Shown piece after piece: positions 24,715 to 36,614 of a stretch of DNA of 64,000 nt (positions are counted from its first letter, which is position 1; each line of letters starts with the position of its first letter). Both the position numbers and the translations under genes were made by a program. This stretch comes from Desarmillaria ectypa (Eukaryota > Basidiomycota > Agaricomycetes > Agaricales > Physalacriaceae), in contig JAUDYN010000001.1 in NCBI GenBank assembly GCA_030407005.1, positions 2,108,001 through 2,172,000 of the forward strand. Direction: 5' to 3'. Below the pieces are notes generated by a model. The model worked only from the letters and a program-made list of their open reading frames with translations, made no database searches and was not told the origin of the DNA.

Positions 24715-26725
24715 CGTCGAGGAGAGCGATGAGGATGGTGGGGGTAGACGGCGCTAAGAGCTTATATGCACGTTGTGAGTGAAATGATGGGTGATGTCGG
24801 TTGTGACAGCTTGAACAAGTCGTGGACGCCGTGCTAGACAGCGAGCAGAGGACGTTGGACGACGTTGAGGACGAGATGGAGGAGGGAACGAAGAAAGGAA
24901 GGGTGGAGTCCGATATCACATCTCCGTGCACGTCGTCGACGATAAGATCTGGGTAAGCCGTAAATGAATGGTCTTCCAAGAATGGCCCGAGAAGGTCTCA
25001 CTCCAAAAATGGCTATCCTTCCTCGCTTGCCCATTCCTGGTTATTCCCCCCTCCGTACATTACATCCATATGTCGTCTCTTTCTATTTCTTCCATCGTCT
25101 GGCAACCGACCCTCCATTTCGGATGCATTCCAAGTCAACCCGAACAATTGTTCTTCTCCCGGTGTCGCCAAGGTTCATTTTTCTATATAATAAAATATAT
25201 AATAGTTGCAAGTCCGTTCCGGCACAGTATCAGTATCACCCGTTTTCAGCTTCTCTGGCATGTTCTTTTGATGCCCTGGGTTCCCTTGATTTCCTATTCC
25301 CGTATGCGCCTGGTGGGTTTGAAACCGATACGATGATACTGGGTCACTCGGCCACGCTTTTTATTGGTATTTCTCACTATACGGCTTCTCTGTTCCTGCT
25401 CTGGCAACCAAACTACGGCGCACTATACCATGTGTCTCCAGGCTATGTCGAGCGCAGTAACGCCATGCTGTATACCTGCGCGTCTGCTTGTGGCGATGTA
25501 CTGCACTGCTCTATCCGTACCTCGCTCCAGTAACCATCTACTTGCATAACAACTTGTAACACCCAATGAGTCCATCGACAGTTTCTGCATATCACTGAAT
25601 GAATATTGATTGTTCCCTGAACCCCCACGATCCAACCGGGTTCCGATGTCTCCGTCTATTCCCCATAACTGGGCTCATCCAAGAGGATCATCATGTTTCC
25701 CCCCAGCCGATCTTCTTCGGCGTTCAGAGTACGGCGAACATCGCAAGTATTTAGCCCTGGCAGTTCCGGATTATCAGCGACAAAAACATACCGGCTATCA
25801 ATGACAACATTTTCCAGGTGAATATAATACTTATGGCACCAGTTTTATTGTTCGTCAGTAATCTATGCGTCGAGTAACAGGGTATCACTGTCACTCTTGA
25901 CGTTTATCGACTTGGTGCCTTACATTCTACACGGCTATTCACTTCCGGGTTTCCGTATGTCTTACATGTAACCTTACTTGTTTTGCGTCCTCCATTTAAT
26001 GGATAATTGTTTGAAATGGCGTGTATGGTCTATTGGCCTCGCCCAACGTAGCCCTAACCTTTTCCCCTGCTCCCGCGGCCGCGACCTCAATGTTTTGTGG
26101 TGCAACATTTCCTCAGCAATACCTCGTGATCGCTTAAGTGCAGATATTTCACGCTCTTGGCCGCTTAACCTTATTATTTGAAAATGCAACGCTCTCTGTC
26201 AGATGCCTCCCGTGCTTTCCAGGTAGCTGGCGGCTCCGGGACCGGTGGTACTAAAAGGGCAGAATAGTAGCGTAGCCTTGGCCTGACGTCTCCCAAGCGG
26301 CTGCGAAAAGTTAAGTGCTATACTTTAATGCAATACCGCTCAAACATGCCACAATTCCGCTCCCTGTCAATGTGTTCCTGGATTCAGCAGATCAGTAACG
26401 CGGTAAGTACTCCACTGGCACTAGACATCTAGGGATCAGGCAAGGCACTCTCCATGTGGCAGCATTGGCGTCGGGAAACAGTACGCAGGGTAGCGCCCAC
26501 AGCCGACCGGTAAATGTGGCCCCGGGCTCGTTTCTCGAGGAACAGATGCTCAAAGGCTATAGTATAGAGATGAGAGCCGAGAGCCGAGAGCGTGATCGGT
26601 TGTTCTAGTAATTTGCCTTCAAATACAACAATTATGATGTCTATAGTATACAAACCCTAGAAAAGACTAATAAGCACTTTAATATATTGATAGGAACCCA
26701 AAAACATACTTTGAACCTTCCACAA
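24715..26725. other. Long intergenic region
   Basis: About 2 kb between the divergent 5' end of the ankyrin gene and the 3' end of the carrier gene. The longest open frame (24964-25533 +) has a composition unlike its neighbours and no splice or family support. Around 26560-26590 a GAGAGCCGAGAGCCGAGAGC run gives a short tandem repeat. I see no gene. Confidence 0.4.
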
Positions 26726-27926
26726 TTACACGTCCAACAGCCGTTTCCCCTCTTGCCATACGGCAAAGCTTACCGCTGTCATAGGCACAATTTTTAGATA
26801 GCCTATACTCAGTCCCACATAGAATCCCCGCCACCCACTAGTCCTCCAGATTGAGGACATCGTCTCTCCCCACCCAAGCCAACGATCCGGCCGAGTGACC
26901 CCGCCTACTTGCATTCGTCTCCGTATGACTTCCAGTGGATAGGAAACCGTTTGGGCCACTGCCCCCGAGACGGCGCCTACAGCTAAGTCAGAAACTGGTG
27001 TAGCCTTCTTCGTCGAGGTTTGTGGAACGAAACGGGCGCGCAAGTATCCCCAACAGAGGAAGGTCATGCCTGCGTAGGGTATCATACCGACGATAGTTGC
27101 GGTAAACCCGCGATAAAATTTGAGTATGGGGAAACGAGTGAAGAGTGTTCTTGTGGGACTGATGACGGCCGTGGCTTTTGGTATTGACGCGGTTTCATAA
27201 TACATGTGATGCACTGCTTGAACGAAGGAGGGGCGAATCCGTTGTATAGGTTGTGAGGGTGGGTCTGTTTGAAAAGCCATGCGCACGCGGGTAACCTCTA
27301 AAGGATATGTAAAAAAAACGGATATTAACCCTGCCAAAGATGCGTTAAAAACTAAGGTCCAAAAAAAGTTGCCTGAATACAAAACCTGATATGGCTCCGG
27401 CTGAAAATCTGCGAAAGTTTGTTTCATCTCGTCTCGTCGGCATTAAGAGCTATGCATGAGTAGTTTGTTTCAGGCGACTTTGCAAGAAGAATGATGAACT
27501 AGCTCACGTTGTGTATCTGGTCGTACGCCATAAATTTGATGGCAGCATAAGGAAAAACACGCAATAACGTCGCCGAGTGGCCTTGAAATAGACCCCGTAC
27601 ACCGGAATCATGGAATATTTTAGTACCTGCACGATACGCCCCACTCCAGGAACCTAAAAACAAGATGTAAAAAAGTGCGGAAAACAGCTATTCCGCCCAC
27701 TCACCTGCATACTGCTGGAAGTCAGGATTGGATGCTTGGAAAAGGATCTTCACCCTGTCAAGAGGCGCCACCACGGTCTTTGCCTGTCACGAATAGGGAT
27801 AAGAATAAAAGATCAGGATCCACAACGAGCACGTACGACGCAACCTGCAATCCCACCGGCAAGACCAGACCGGAGGACATGGTCAATGTTCTTTGAATCT
27901 CGTTGACCGGAGACATTTGAACTCAT
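26726..27926 (-). CDS. LEU5: Mitochondrial carrier, Leu5/SLC25A16 (coenzyme A-type) family
   Basis: Inner-membrane carrier; yeast Leu5 is needed to accumulate coenzyme A in the matrix. Exons 27926-27837, 27783-27705, 27653-27508, 27449-27386 and 27330-26726 give 327 aa, a normal length for the family. Three carrier repeats show PLDRVK, PLEVTR and PLEVIRRR. Family-specific pieces include [18 protein letters not shown] in repeat 1 and [19 protein letters not shown], which is only read correctly when the 55-bp intron 27385-27331 is removed. The [11 protein letters not shown] exon (64 nt) links repeats 1 and 2. Substrate assignment comes from this resemblance. Confidence 0.88.
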
Positions 27927-29475
27927 TTGCACAGGGCGCAAGGTGCATATGTATGAGTAGGACAAGACTAGGGAATGCGCGACTAGGTGACCAAGGCGCT
28001 CCCTAACGCTGGACAATTTTGCCAACGGACGGAAAGGGTGGGGTATAGTAGATCCGGTAGTTGCCGAGCGATTGCGAAGCCACGGAATTTCGTCCACGCG
28101 ACCTGGGGGTGGCGCTGGGTGGCGTCGTGGCTGACCACTCCAATGATTGTCCTCGTGTTATCTTTTAAGCGCGTTTTGACTTTAACAGGGCCATAAAATG
28201 TATTTTTTGACCACAGTATAGTACTGCGGCTATCCCGGTTATCTTATATTGGTTCTACTTTCTTTCCCGAGTTGAATGCCAACATCAGGTTTACATAAAT
28301 CAAAGAGTTTGGTTTGTCATTGTATAGTTTCTAGAGACTTCGAGCAAGGAACAGATGCATATGATTGTTCAAACGTTCACAGACGTTTATATAGCTTAAA
28401 ACATCCGGTGATAAGAAATTTTTTCCGAAGAAAGATAGGTCCACTTGACGGTGAGCGAGGAGTTACTAGCAAATATCTTCCCATCAAGCAACTGGCTGCT
28501 TGGTGAATCTTTAATGGATAGCGGCAATCATCTTCCTGAACCTACCAGACAATGTTCATTAGCGACAATGGTATAATAAATATGTACGTAGATGCAAACC
28601 ACAGCCAGTTAAGAACTTGAAGAACTATATCACTTCCCCCAAAGACGAGGAGACAAATTACTGTAACATCATTCCGCACTGAATACAGGGTCTGTGCGAC
28701 GTTATATGACTATTCGATGGGTCGTGAATCAAAATTCGCAAAGGAAAGGAACACCAACAATGTATGTACCTCCATAAACTAGTCGCACGACATAAATGGC
28801 CCTCAATAGGTATAAGCTGCAAGGTGCTGCCAGTCCGGTTTGTCTTGTCCAGGAACTTGAGGAAACCTCTACATTAGGGACTACTACGGATAGAACGAAA
28901 AAAAGAAGGATCGTACCAATGGATATTTAGAGATAACGTACTTCTGGGAAAAGTTCAAAGAACAGTCAATCACTGAGGGCATGACGGGTGGAAGACTCAA
29001 AAGTGACATACGTTTCTCCCAATAAACAACGTGTGGTATAGTACGCAACGAAGGGCTTCTACAGCAAAAGTCCTGAATCTCTCCAAAATGGCTAGTAGAG
29101 GAAGGCAACCGTACAAAAGATAGGATACAAACACACAGACATGCAAGTCCTAGGAAGGTCCCACAAATGCACTGATAAATAGGCCGGGTCAAACACGCAG
29201 CGTGGATAATAAACCCGATGCCAGACAAGGTAAAGATAGCTTCTAAAGCGTCCCATAAGAAATATCTACTAGTTAAAGGAATCAGTCGCTACTCACACAA
29301 CCAGAAGCAATGAGAATACTGACCCACCGGCGATAACCGTCAAAGTACCAATTATTTCCTCAGAGCACCCATAAACCATAAACCGGGTCCTTCATTAGTC
29401 CTTCCAGTCCCAAGCAGCCTAAAGCTAAAGGAACCACCATAACCATATTTGCCGGAAAGTTCTAGAAGGAACAAC

Positions 29476-29570
29476 CCGGCATCATGCCGAGAGTCGCTGA
29501 GTAAGCACGAGAGGAATAGAAAGTTGTAGTACATTCTAGATTCTAGTGCGAAGTAGTATAAATATGAGCT
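29476..29570 (+). repeat. Diverged direct repeat, copy 1
   Basis: This copy shares an ordered set of words with 29935-30030: CCGGCATCATGC, GCTGA(G/T)TAAG, GGAA(T)AGAAAGTTGTAG or GGAAAGTTGTAG, ATTCTAG and a TATA-like AGTATAAATATGAG. Spacing is conserved, with small gaps. Two TATA-bearing copies 460 bp apart suggest remnants of a promoter-containing element such as an LTR, but no element body is recognisable. Confidence 0.5.
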
Positions 29571-29934
29571 CTGTAGGTGCCATAGAATAATTTCTTCACA
29601 TCTGGCCTTACCAGCCTGGAGTCTTCCCTGCGCAACACCTAGGATTCCAACACCATATGAACCTATGTGTGCCCACCTGCCGTGTTGCTCTTGCCTTGCC
29701 CTGCCCTAAATGAAGACCAAACCCAATACTCACCAGTTGTTTTTAGCTTTCTTGCTAATCTTTCCATATGTGTCGGGGAATAATTTTTGGCTGACAAGGT
29801 GTGATAACCAGATAAATAAACGTGAAAGCCAAGAGGGACCACAAAAACATAGAGACGTGTTCCGGTAGGTTTGTCAGACCAATTGAGCGCGACGGGAGAC
29901 TGTTGGAATTTGAGAGTTGAGCCGAGATGGCAAT

Positions 29935-30030
29935 CCGGCATCATGCTGAACTTGCTGATTAAGGGAGAAGTATTAGGAAAGTTGTAGAAGATTCTAGTAA
30001 ATTAGCATTTAGTATATAAGTAGGTACAGT
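29935..30030 (+). repeat. Diverged direct repeat, copy 2
   Basis: Second copy of the element at 29476, in the same orientation: CCGGCATCATGC, TGCTGATTAAG, GGAAAGTTGTAG, ATTCTAG and AGTATATAAGTAGG in the same order. It differs by substitutions and indels, so the duplication is not recent. Confidence 0.5.
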
Positions 30031-30238
30031 AGTGTATGCATTTGCAGAGCACAGCCAAGCGCAATATTATTGGCCTGACACCGCGCATGTACTAACTGGG
30101 AACGAACTGACCTCCTCATCCCCCGTTTTTTACGACAGAGACAGATAAGGTTCTATCGATACCGCTAGCATGTTGGTGGGCGCCGGGAAACAATGGGTAT
30201 ACCGGAAGAACTTAAGAACCCGTGTCTAAAAGTTCTGA

Positions 30239-30257
30239 CCATGATCAATGATCATGG
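30239..30257. repeat. 19-bp near-perfect palindrome
   Basis: CCATGATCA, a single A, then TGATCATGG: two 9-bp arms that are exact reverse complements. It could be a dimeric protein-binding site or a chance palindrome. It lies about 310 bp beyond the 3' end of GDSL gene A. Confidence 0.7.
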
Positions 30258-30571
30258 GCCATGATATGCACTTTACAGGCCTGCCCGGCCCCGCCGGTCT
30301 AGATCTGAATCATCGAAATTGCCGAGAGGTTCCCCTTCTGCGACAGCTAAGTACATTCATTGCAGCGACAATTAGGCGTTAGGGAAGGGAAGACACAGCC
30401 AGACAATGCATCAACGATATGATGTAAACTTTAAGTTGTCGATGTGGAAGAACACCCAACAAGTAAGCGGCCACGCCGGCGTCGTTCTTTAAACATCTTC
30501 TTTCGTGACGTCATCAGCCTGAATAGCAGGACCACATTGCATTCGCACAATAAAATACATAACACACCAGA

Positions 30572-31981
30572 TCAAGAGATATGACATAGTGTGAGGACTT
30601 CATGGACATAATCTGCCATGATTCGATGCGTTTCCTTGGACGGATGCCTAATGAATATCGTCAATACCACAGCACCCCAAAATGCCCACAAATTCATACC
30701 CGGGAATCCAATAGAAATGATGATCAGGATGATCGCACCACCCGTTCTCATCGCAGTTCTCGTAGCACTCTGTACACTGTTCCGTACTTGTGTATCCAAA
30801 CGCCTCATGTCCCGGTGTTGCTCCGAGAACACCATCCCATATGTGACCGAAATCGACGTAGGCTACATCTAGATGCTTGTGGCCGATATGAAAATCATAT
30901 AAGCCGTCGTAAATGATTTGTTTGAAGCGTTCACCCCGATCGGCAAGTTCTCCTTGCCCGTAGACATCCGATATCATGAATAGACGACCATTGATAGGTG
31001 GGCTTGAAAGGGTATCTATTTGTTCCAATAATGCTTCAGCCGCGTCATCCAGGTGGTCGCCGTCGACTAAGAATACGATTTAAGGACAACGGGGTTTTCA
31101 TCGATCCTAGGGCTTACTCTTTGAATCACCAAAGTCACTGTCAACGATAGTTAGATCAAGGCAGAAAACTAGTCACCTGGAAACGTGGGTAAAGCTACAT
31201 ACTTGATGCCAAAAAAGAGGCTATAAAGTGTCGTTTCCGGGTCCAATTCTTGATCTTGATTGAGAAATGTTGACACTAGCAAGCCTGTTTAGCAAAAAGC
31301 GCATTTAAAGAAGATAATTTCTTTACTCTGTCCTATGAGATCAACTTTGCGGGGGTTACTGGGCCAAATAGATAAGTCGATACACGCTCCCCATTGCTGA
31401 GACGTAAATCAGAAACGACTTGATTCTGTTTAAGATTTTTTTAAAAAAAGCCCGGCTTCTTACCGCGTAGCTCATAAGAATTGCTCCACTTTTGTTAGCG
31501 ACTCCTTCAATCCACACTGGTCCATTTGTCGATCGACCGCCCGCGAGAACACTTGGCGGAATGAGAACGGCAGGTTCAAGAGGAGAACCGTCGTCGTTTC
31601 CGCCATCAGTATAGGAATCCTAGTTCGGTCATCAGAATACCGGGTTCGGGATCGCAATGTAGAGATTACACGAACGCCGAATGAAACGATCGTCTTAATA
31701 GCACCAATACTAATGCCGGTGTTGACGTCGGATACAACTCCAGGAAGCAGGCCGCAGCGCGGCGATACAGCGAGACGGACCTCATTACCGGGTTTATTCA
31801 TCAGAATGGGGCCACCTGAGAAAGTCGATGTGATACCAAGTAGAGCAACGAGATAGTAATAGAGCTTTCCAACCAGGCTATGCAGTTGAGATAGCCAGAT
31901 GCATGGGACCGAAGAGCACCATTGATGAATCCCACGCTCATATATGGTCGTGTGGGCTGTGAATGTCGCTTCAATCTCCAT
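30572..31981 (-). CDS. Secreted GDSL/SGNH esterase, copy A (CE16-like)
   Basis: SGNH hydrolase resembling fungal carbohydrate esterase family 16 acetylesterases. Exons 31981(?)-31676, 31619-31464, 31396-31327, 31275-31203, 31137-31118, 31066-30700 and 30647-30572 give about 355 aa. Block I FGDSYTDGG spans intron 1 and supplies the nucleophile Ser. Block III is FFGINDF, and the C-terminal block reads HHFYWIPGHPSKETHRIMADYV with the Asp/His region. Exon lengths 156, 70, 73, 20, 367 and 76 are identical to copy B, showing tandem duplication. Start is doubtful: where copy B has its initiator Met just before the hydrophobic YYYLV segment, this copy has Val. Upstream in-frame ATGs at 31981 and 32020 would place the hydrophobic segment internally. 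It may therefore be poorly secreted or mis-started. No internal stop was seen. Confidence 0.75.
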
Positions 31982-32321
31982 CTTTGTATCCAGTAACGAA
32001 ATACTAGGAAGGGCCCCCATAGTTCAAGTTGGACGTTTCGATGATTCCCGATTTCGATCAGATTACTAAACGAATAGCCGGTCGGTAATAGCCCTCGAGC
32101 ACCTATTAATAGTAATTTTAATGTGTTTGTAATGGTAGGAGGAAGGGTTTATCCCCACCTACGCTTGTCTTATGGATTTCCACGTCAAATTCACGAACTG
32201 AGTTTACTCGGAGTTTGAGAGTACATGTGTTAAAGGGAAACGGCCAAGGCAGACACGATCAATCTGAAATCACAGCCACCGGTCAATTTCTGAAAACCGT
32301 CGTCATTATGTAAATATATCT
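31982..32321. other. Spacer between the tandem GDSL genes
   Basis: About 340 bp, AT-rich (AATAGTAATTTTAATG), holding the promoter of copy A and the 3' end of copy B. Nothing else is supported. Confidence 0.4.
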
Positions 32322-33575
32322 TTATGCTACCCGGCATTCCGTCAGAACCTCATGGACATAGTCCGCCATAATACGCATGGTCTCATTAGACGGATGTCTG
32401 GAAGATTCCCTCAGTTGCATGAGAATGGTGATAGAAACATCACTTGCCCAGAAATCCAGTAGAAATAGTGCGCCGGATCCATGCACCACCCATTAGCGTC
32501 ACAGTTCTCAGAACAGTCGACACAATCATTGGTACTAGCGTATCCGAATGCCTTGTAGCCTGGAGTCGTTCCAAGTACGCCATCCCAGATCCGAGAGAAA
32601 TCCACATACGCCACATTTAACTTATCAGAACCGGTGTGAAAATCGCTTAGACCGTTATAAATGGTTTGCTTGAAGGCCTCGCCGGAGGCTGTGTGCGTGC
32701 CTCGGCCGTAAACATCTAGAACCATGAACGAGCGGCCATTGGTAGGAGCACTGGATAAAATCTTAATCTGGTCGAGGAGTACTTGTGCGGCTTCTTGCAT
32801 GTGATCACCATCGACTGCATGGCGAGTTACTATCAATACCGGAGAAAAACGAACGAGCACGTACGTAAGGAGGCAATATAGTCACTATGAACTTGAGTCA
32901 GTTGGTGATGCGCGGCGAAACTGAGGAAAGACCAACTTTATGCCAAAAAAGATGCTGTACAGGGTCGTGTCCGGATCCAACGCATTCGATTGATTGAGGA
33001 ATATTGACACTAAAAGAATGTTAACAGTCACGCACGAAATAAGAAAAAAAGCCCGAACTTTGCCCCAGAAAGTCGACCTTGCGAGGATTGCTCGGCCAGA
33101 GCGCAAGGTCGATGCATGCCCCGGATTGCTTGATTTAAAGGTGTCAGGCAGGTTGACATGAGACGTCCATTGAGGTTCTTACAGCATAATCCATCAGATT
33201 CGCCCCGGTATCATTCGCGACCCATTCTATCCACACAGGACCGTCTGTAGATCTCCCCCCTGCGAGCACACTTGGTGGGATAATCACAGCTGGAGCAAGA
33301 GGAGAGCCGTCGTTGACACCACCGTCTGTGTAGGAGTCCTAAGGCAGAGTCACTATCCAATCCTCAGCGAAACAATACCCCCAACGAACCCCAAATGAGA
33401 CAATGGTCTTGAAGTGAAAAGGATTCACTCCAGCGTTGATATCGGAGACATTGCCATTGAGGGTGCCGCAACGCGGTCCAACAGCGAGATGAATACCATC
33501 GTTACGATCTCGCTTCAGAGACAGAGACTGAACAAGCCCGAGGAGAGTAACGAGATAGTAGAAAGACCTCTTCAT
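32322..33575 (-). CDS. Secreted GDSL/SGNH esterase, copy B (CE16-like)
   Basis: Tandem paralogue of the gene downstream. Exons 33575-33390, 33338-33183, 33128-33059, 33009-32937, 32884-32865, 32814-32448 and 32397-32322 give 315 aa. The chosen start yields MKRSFYYLVTLLGLVQSLSL, a plausible signal peptide. Catalytic blocks are FGDSYTDGG, FFGINDY and the C-terminal HYFYWISGHPSNETMRIMADYV. The product is expected to deacetylate plant-wall carbohydrate outside the cell; substrate is inferred from family resemblance. The last intron (32447-32398) begins GCAAGT instead of GT, whereas copy A has GTATGA at the identical position. An in-frame upstream ATG at 33674 gives a 33-residue extension partly conserved with copy A (WCSS), so the start deserves a check. 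Confidence 0.82.
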
Positions 33576-33962
33576 AAGGCTGAAGGACTGGTATACCAGG
33601 ACACAGAAGAGAGAAGAGCACCAGTGGTCCTGAACCCCATCTCCAATGGCTTCTGGATTTATAGGAAAATACATCGTGTATGGTCAGGAATCAAGAAGAG
33701 ACGACCATGGGCTTCCTGCGCCAGCATGAACCGCGGTCCGCCACCAGAGCTGATCATTTTCGACTTCTACTGGCAGTGGCAGCTTGATGGCAGCTTAAAG
33801 TCATGATCATAATTGGAAGTTACAGCCGACGCGCCGCGGAGCTGGATTTTCGATCTCCGATCACTGGCATAAAAAGGGGCTTCATTATGTACGCCCTCAA
33901 GCAAGTATCAAAGAGATACCCTTTCAAGCTCAAAGCACCTCGCAAGCCTCAGCGTTCCAGTC
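33576..33962. other. Divergent promoter region (GDSL B / phosphoesterase)
   Basis: 387 bp shared by two divergently transcribed genes. A TATA-like ATAAAAAGG lies near 33869 on the plus side, about 90 bp before the phosphoesterase start. No gene inside. Confidence 0.4.
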
Positions 33963-35201
33963 ATGGAAAATCATATGGGTGCTGTAGCTCTCGAATCAGA
34001 TACCGAGATCGTCTATGTGGAATATGACAATCCCTTTCAGCTTCCACCCCCGCCTTCCGATGAGTGGACTCGCTTTGTTTGTATAAGTGATACCCATTCG
34101 CATACTTTTGACGTTCCATGGGGAGACGTTCTCATTCATAGTGGCGACCTCACCAATACAGGCACCTTGAAGGAATTCAAGAAGACCATGGAGTGGATTG
34201 GCTCTTTGCCTCATAGGACAAAAGTGTAAGTGCCACTCAACTGTTCTCATTGCCCCTTGTCACTTAAATTACGGAAGTATTATCGCAGGAAACCACGATC
34301 TTACTCTTGACCGGCATGATGACTGGTATGAGAAGAACTATAATGGTTGGCACACGAAGCCGGAAGTGAGTTACTCTCAGCTTCGCACTAATTTCCCGGT
34401 CTCACCCTTTCAGAACCTCGAACCTATCTTAGAGCTTCTCAAAGGTCCTAAAGCAACAAATGCAGGGATTGTTTATCTGCAAGATGAGTCACATATTTTC
34501 CAAGCAAAAGAAGGTGGAAGAGCCTGGAGTGTCTATGGATCTCCTGTTAGTTGTTTACCTTCTTTCAATCTGACACTTCGTATCTCAGATATCATTCCAG
34601 TGGTCTCCAGAGTTCTGCGATTGGGCCTTTAACTATGATCGCCGAGATGGAAAACGTGAACTCGGTTTCTTCTTCGTGACCATCGACTGACATTCTTTTT
34701 CTAGGTCTAATATCGCAGTTCCCCAAGACTGACATCTTGCACGCGTCTTATCTCTCTTTTATGATTCGTTGTATTTACCATACTTGCAGACTTACTCATG
34801 GACCTCCTTTGGGGATCTTTGACCTCACGAACAGCTGTATCCGTGCAGGATGCCGGGATCTCACCAATCGACTGCCTTACCTTCGACCTAGGATTCACCT
34901 TTTTGGCCACATACATGAAGGACATGGCGCGTACGTGTATGAGTGGTTCGCCGGATCTACTGATGTACCCGAGGTTCAACCTGAGAACGACTTGGATGGA
35001 GACTATATTGACGATGCTGACGATTATATGGATGATGGTGTGAATCTTCCGGAACCATATAGTCTTTCGCAAGGTGGGGATCGCACGGTATTTGTTAATG
35101 CAGCAAACTGGCCCATGGGGAGACATGCCTGGGGACCACAGGGAAGAACACCCTTTGGAGGACCTGGGTTTAGACCAATAGTGGTAGATTTGAAAGACTA
35201 G
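33963..35201 (+). CDS. Calcineurin-like metallophosphoesterase
   Basis: Two-metal phosphoesterase of the MPPED/239FB-like group. Six exons (33963-34225, 34278-34365, 34414-34545, 34601-34664, 34705-34744, 34790-35201) join to 332 aa. All metal-binding motifs are visible: CISDTHSH (DxH), DVLIHSGDLTNTG (GDxxxxG), VIIAGNHDLTLD (GNHD), LTHGPPLG and LFGHIHEGHG (GHxH). Between GHIH and the end is an acidic loop (DDADDYMDD). The C-terminus includes FVNAANWPMG. The substrate in fungi is not known; cytosolic location is assumed because no signal peptide or membrane segment is seen. The splice joining TDILHA to LTHGPP is the least certain, as it uses a weak GTCTTA donor. Confidence 0.82.
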
Positions 35202-36614
35202 AGGAAACGTGTACCTCATATTGTATTCTATATATTCGGCACCAACTTGGGATGTAAATGCGAAGCGGTCAATTTCGTCTCTACCTGACACCAAACACAC
35301 TCTAAAGCACGCCCACAGCAAGACCTAGCAAGACTCGTTTCCGCGTCGAAGCTTTAGTACTGTGGTCGGGTGGCCCCTATCACTCCTCGGGCCGGTTACT
35401 CCGTGAGAGAAAAACATCACGCCAGTTATGATGCCATCTATCAGACCTTGAATGCCGAAATTTGTCAAGGCGACTCCGTCTTCGCTATCAACGTCTACGT
35501 CTACAGTCTTCTCCTGCTCACCTCGAATTTCTCCCACCATTTCTGATCAAACCCACAAGGAGCGTAACTTTGATAGCGTGTGAGATCGTGAAAGGGTGAG
35601 TTAGTGGTTTAATTTCGCCGTGGACGATACACATCTTTGTCACATAGCTTCTCCACAGCGAACCAGGAATAGTATCATTTATCGGAAACGTCATACATCT
35701 GAACCAATGTATCGCCGCGCCTTGGTGTCCACCATCATCAGCTCCATCTAAGAGGGTTCAGGGCACTCTAAGGTCTTTGGCTCTGGCCTGTTCTGGGCTG
35801 ATAGAATGAGAAGGGCGCAAATGAAGACTGGCACTAGTACTTTGAGGTTTTTCAAGTTCATTTCAAAGACGTGCCAAAGCTTGTCTGCTGTGCAGCCCAT
35901 TACGATATCTAGGAACAAAAGACTGGATTGAATGAGCAGCTATTCTACGTAACTCAGGTCGTTATTATCAGCGCTCGAACCTTCAATATTGAATTGTTAG
36001 TAAGTTCGTTCGCCAGAAGAGATATCGCAGCGGAGACGTGGTGACTGCTCTGCTCCGAGTACGCCATTTCCAGAGGTCAGATTATCGGTGCATTTTGAGT
36101 CTTTACTTCAGCTGACATCTACCGTTAAAGATTTCTATCATTTTGTACCTACCCCGCTCCCCTGAGACTATCGCCGCTTAATATGGAGGGAAGATTTGTA
36201 TTGAGAGAACGTATCGAGCATCAGGGCTGTGAAATATATTCGGACTGTATGCATTTTCAGCAGATTCGTGCACTCGTTGGAAGATGGAGGAGACCTCACT
36301 AGTACGTAATTCATTCGTAGCGGAGTACCCCCATTTCGCATTGATGCTTTGGCTCTGACCCTGAAGGCTGTTATCTGCATCCTACCAGATTGATCACACG
36401 TCCCAAGACCTCGACCCATCTAGCTTTGGACATCTTTGACTGGCTGTGTATCTGACAGATCCTTCACTAGGTGAACAGTGGGAAATAGTATGTACCATTA
36501 GTCCTCTCATTTCAATTCTGACATTAGCACCATCCAAGATCTTATACTAATAGTGGCATCAAGAGTTGCTTCATTTCAGCCACGTGGACAGCGAAAGATT
36601 CATCTCCTGACAGA
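35202..36614. other. Intergenic region
   Basis: 1.4 kb without a gene I can support. A minus-strand frame at 35325-35540 (71 aa, acidic start then GIQGLIDGIITGVMFF) could be a small protein with one hydrophobic stretch, but it has no splice or family support. The rest is non-coding in character. Confidence 0.35.

Larger units (their letters stand above)
27927..30571. other. Long intergenic region with a diverged direct repeat
   Basis: 2.6 kb, AT-rich, between the carrier gene (start) and the 3' end of GDSL gene A. Open frames here are short and unsupported. It contains two related ~95-bp copies (29476-29570 and 29935-30030) and a 19-bp palindrome at 30239, listed separately. An old mobile-element remnant is possible, but no transposase, polymerase or clear terminal repeat was seen. 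Confidence 0.4.

Noticed and set aside
24964..25533. 189-codon open frame on the plus strand between the ankyrin and carrier genes
   Set aside because: Composition is unlike neighbouring genes, it overlaps another open frame, begins inside the divergent promoter of the ankyrin gene, and matches no family.
35960..35990. Minus-strand GGTTCGAGC resembling a tRNA B box
   Set aside because: The flanking bases do not pair as a T stem and no A box is found.
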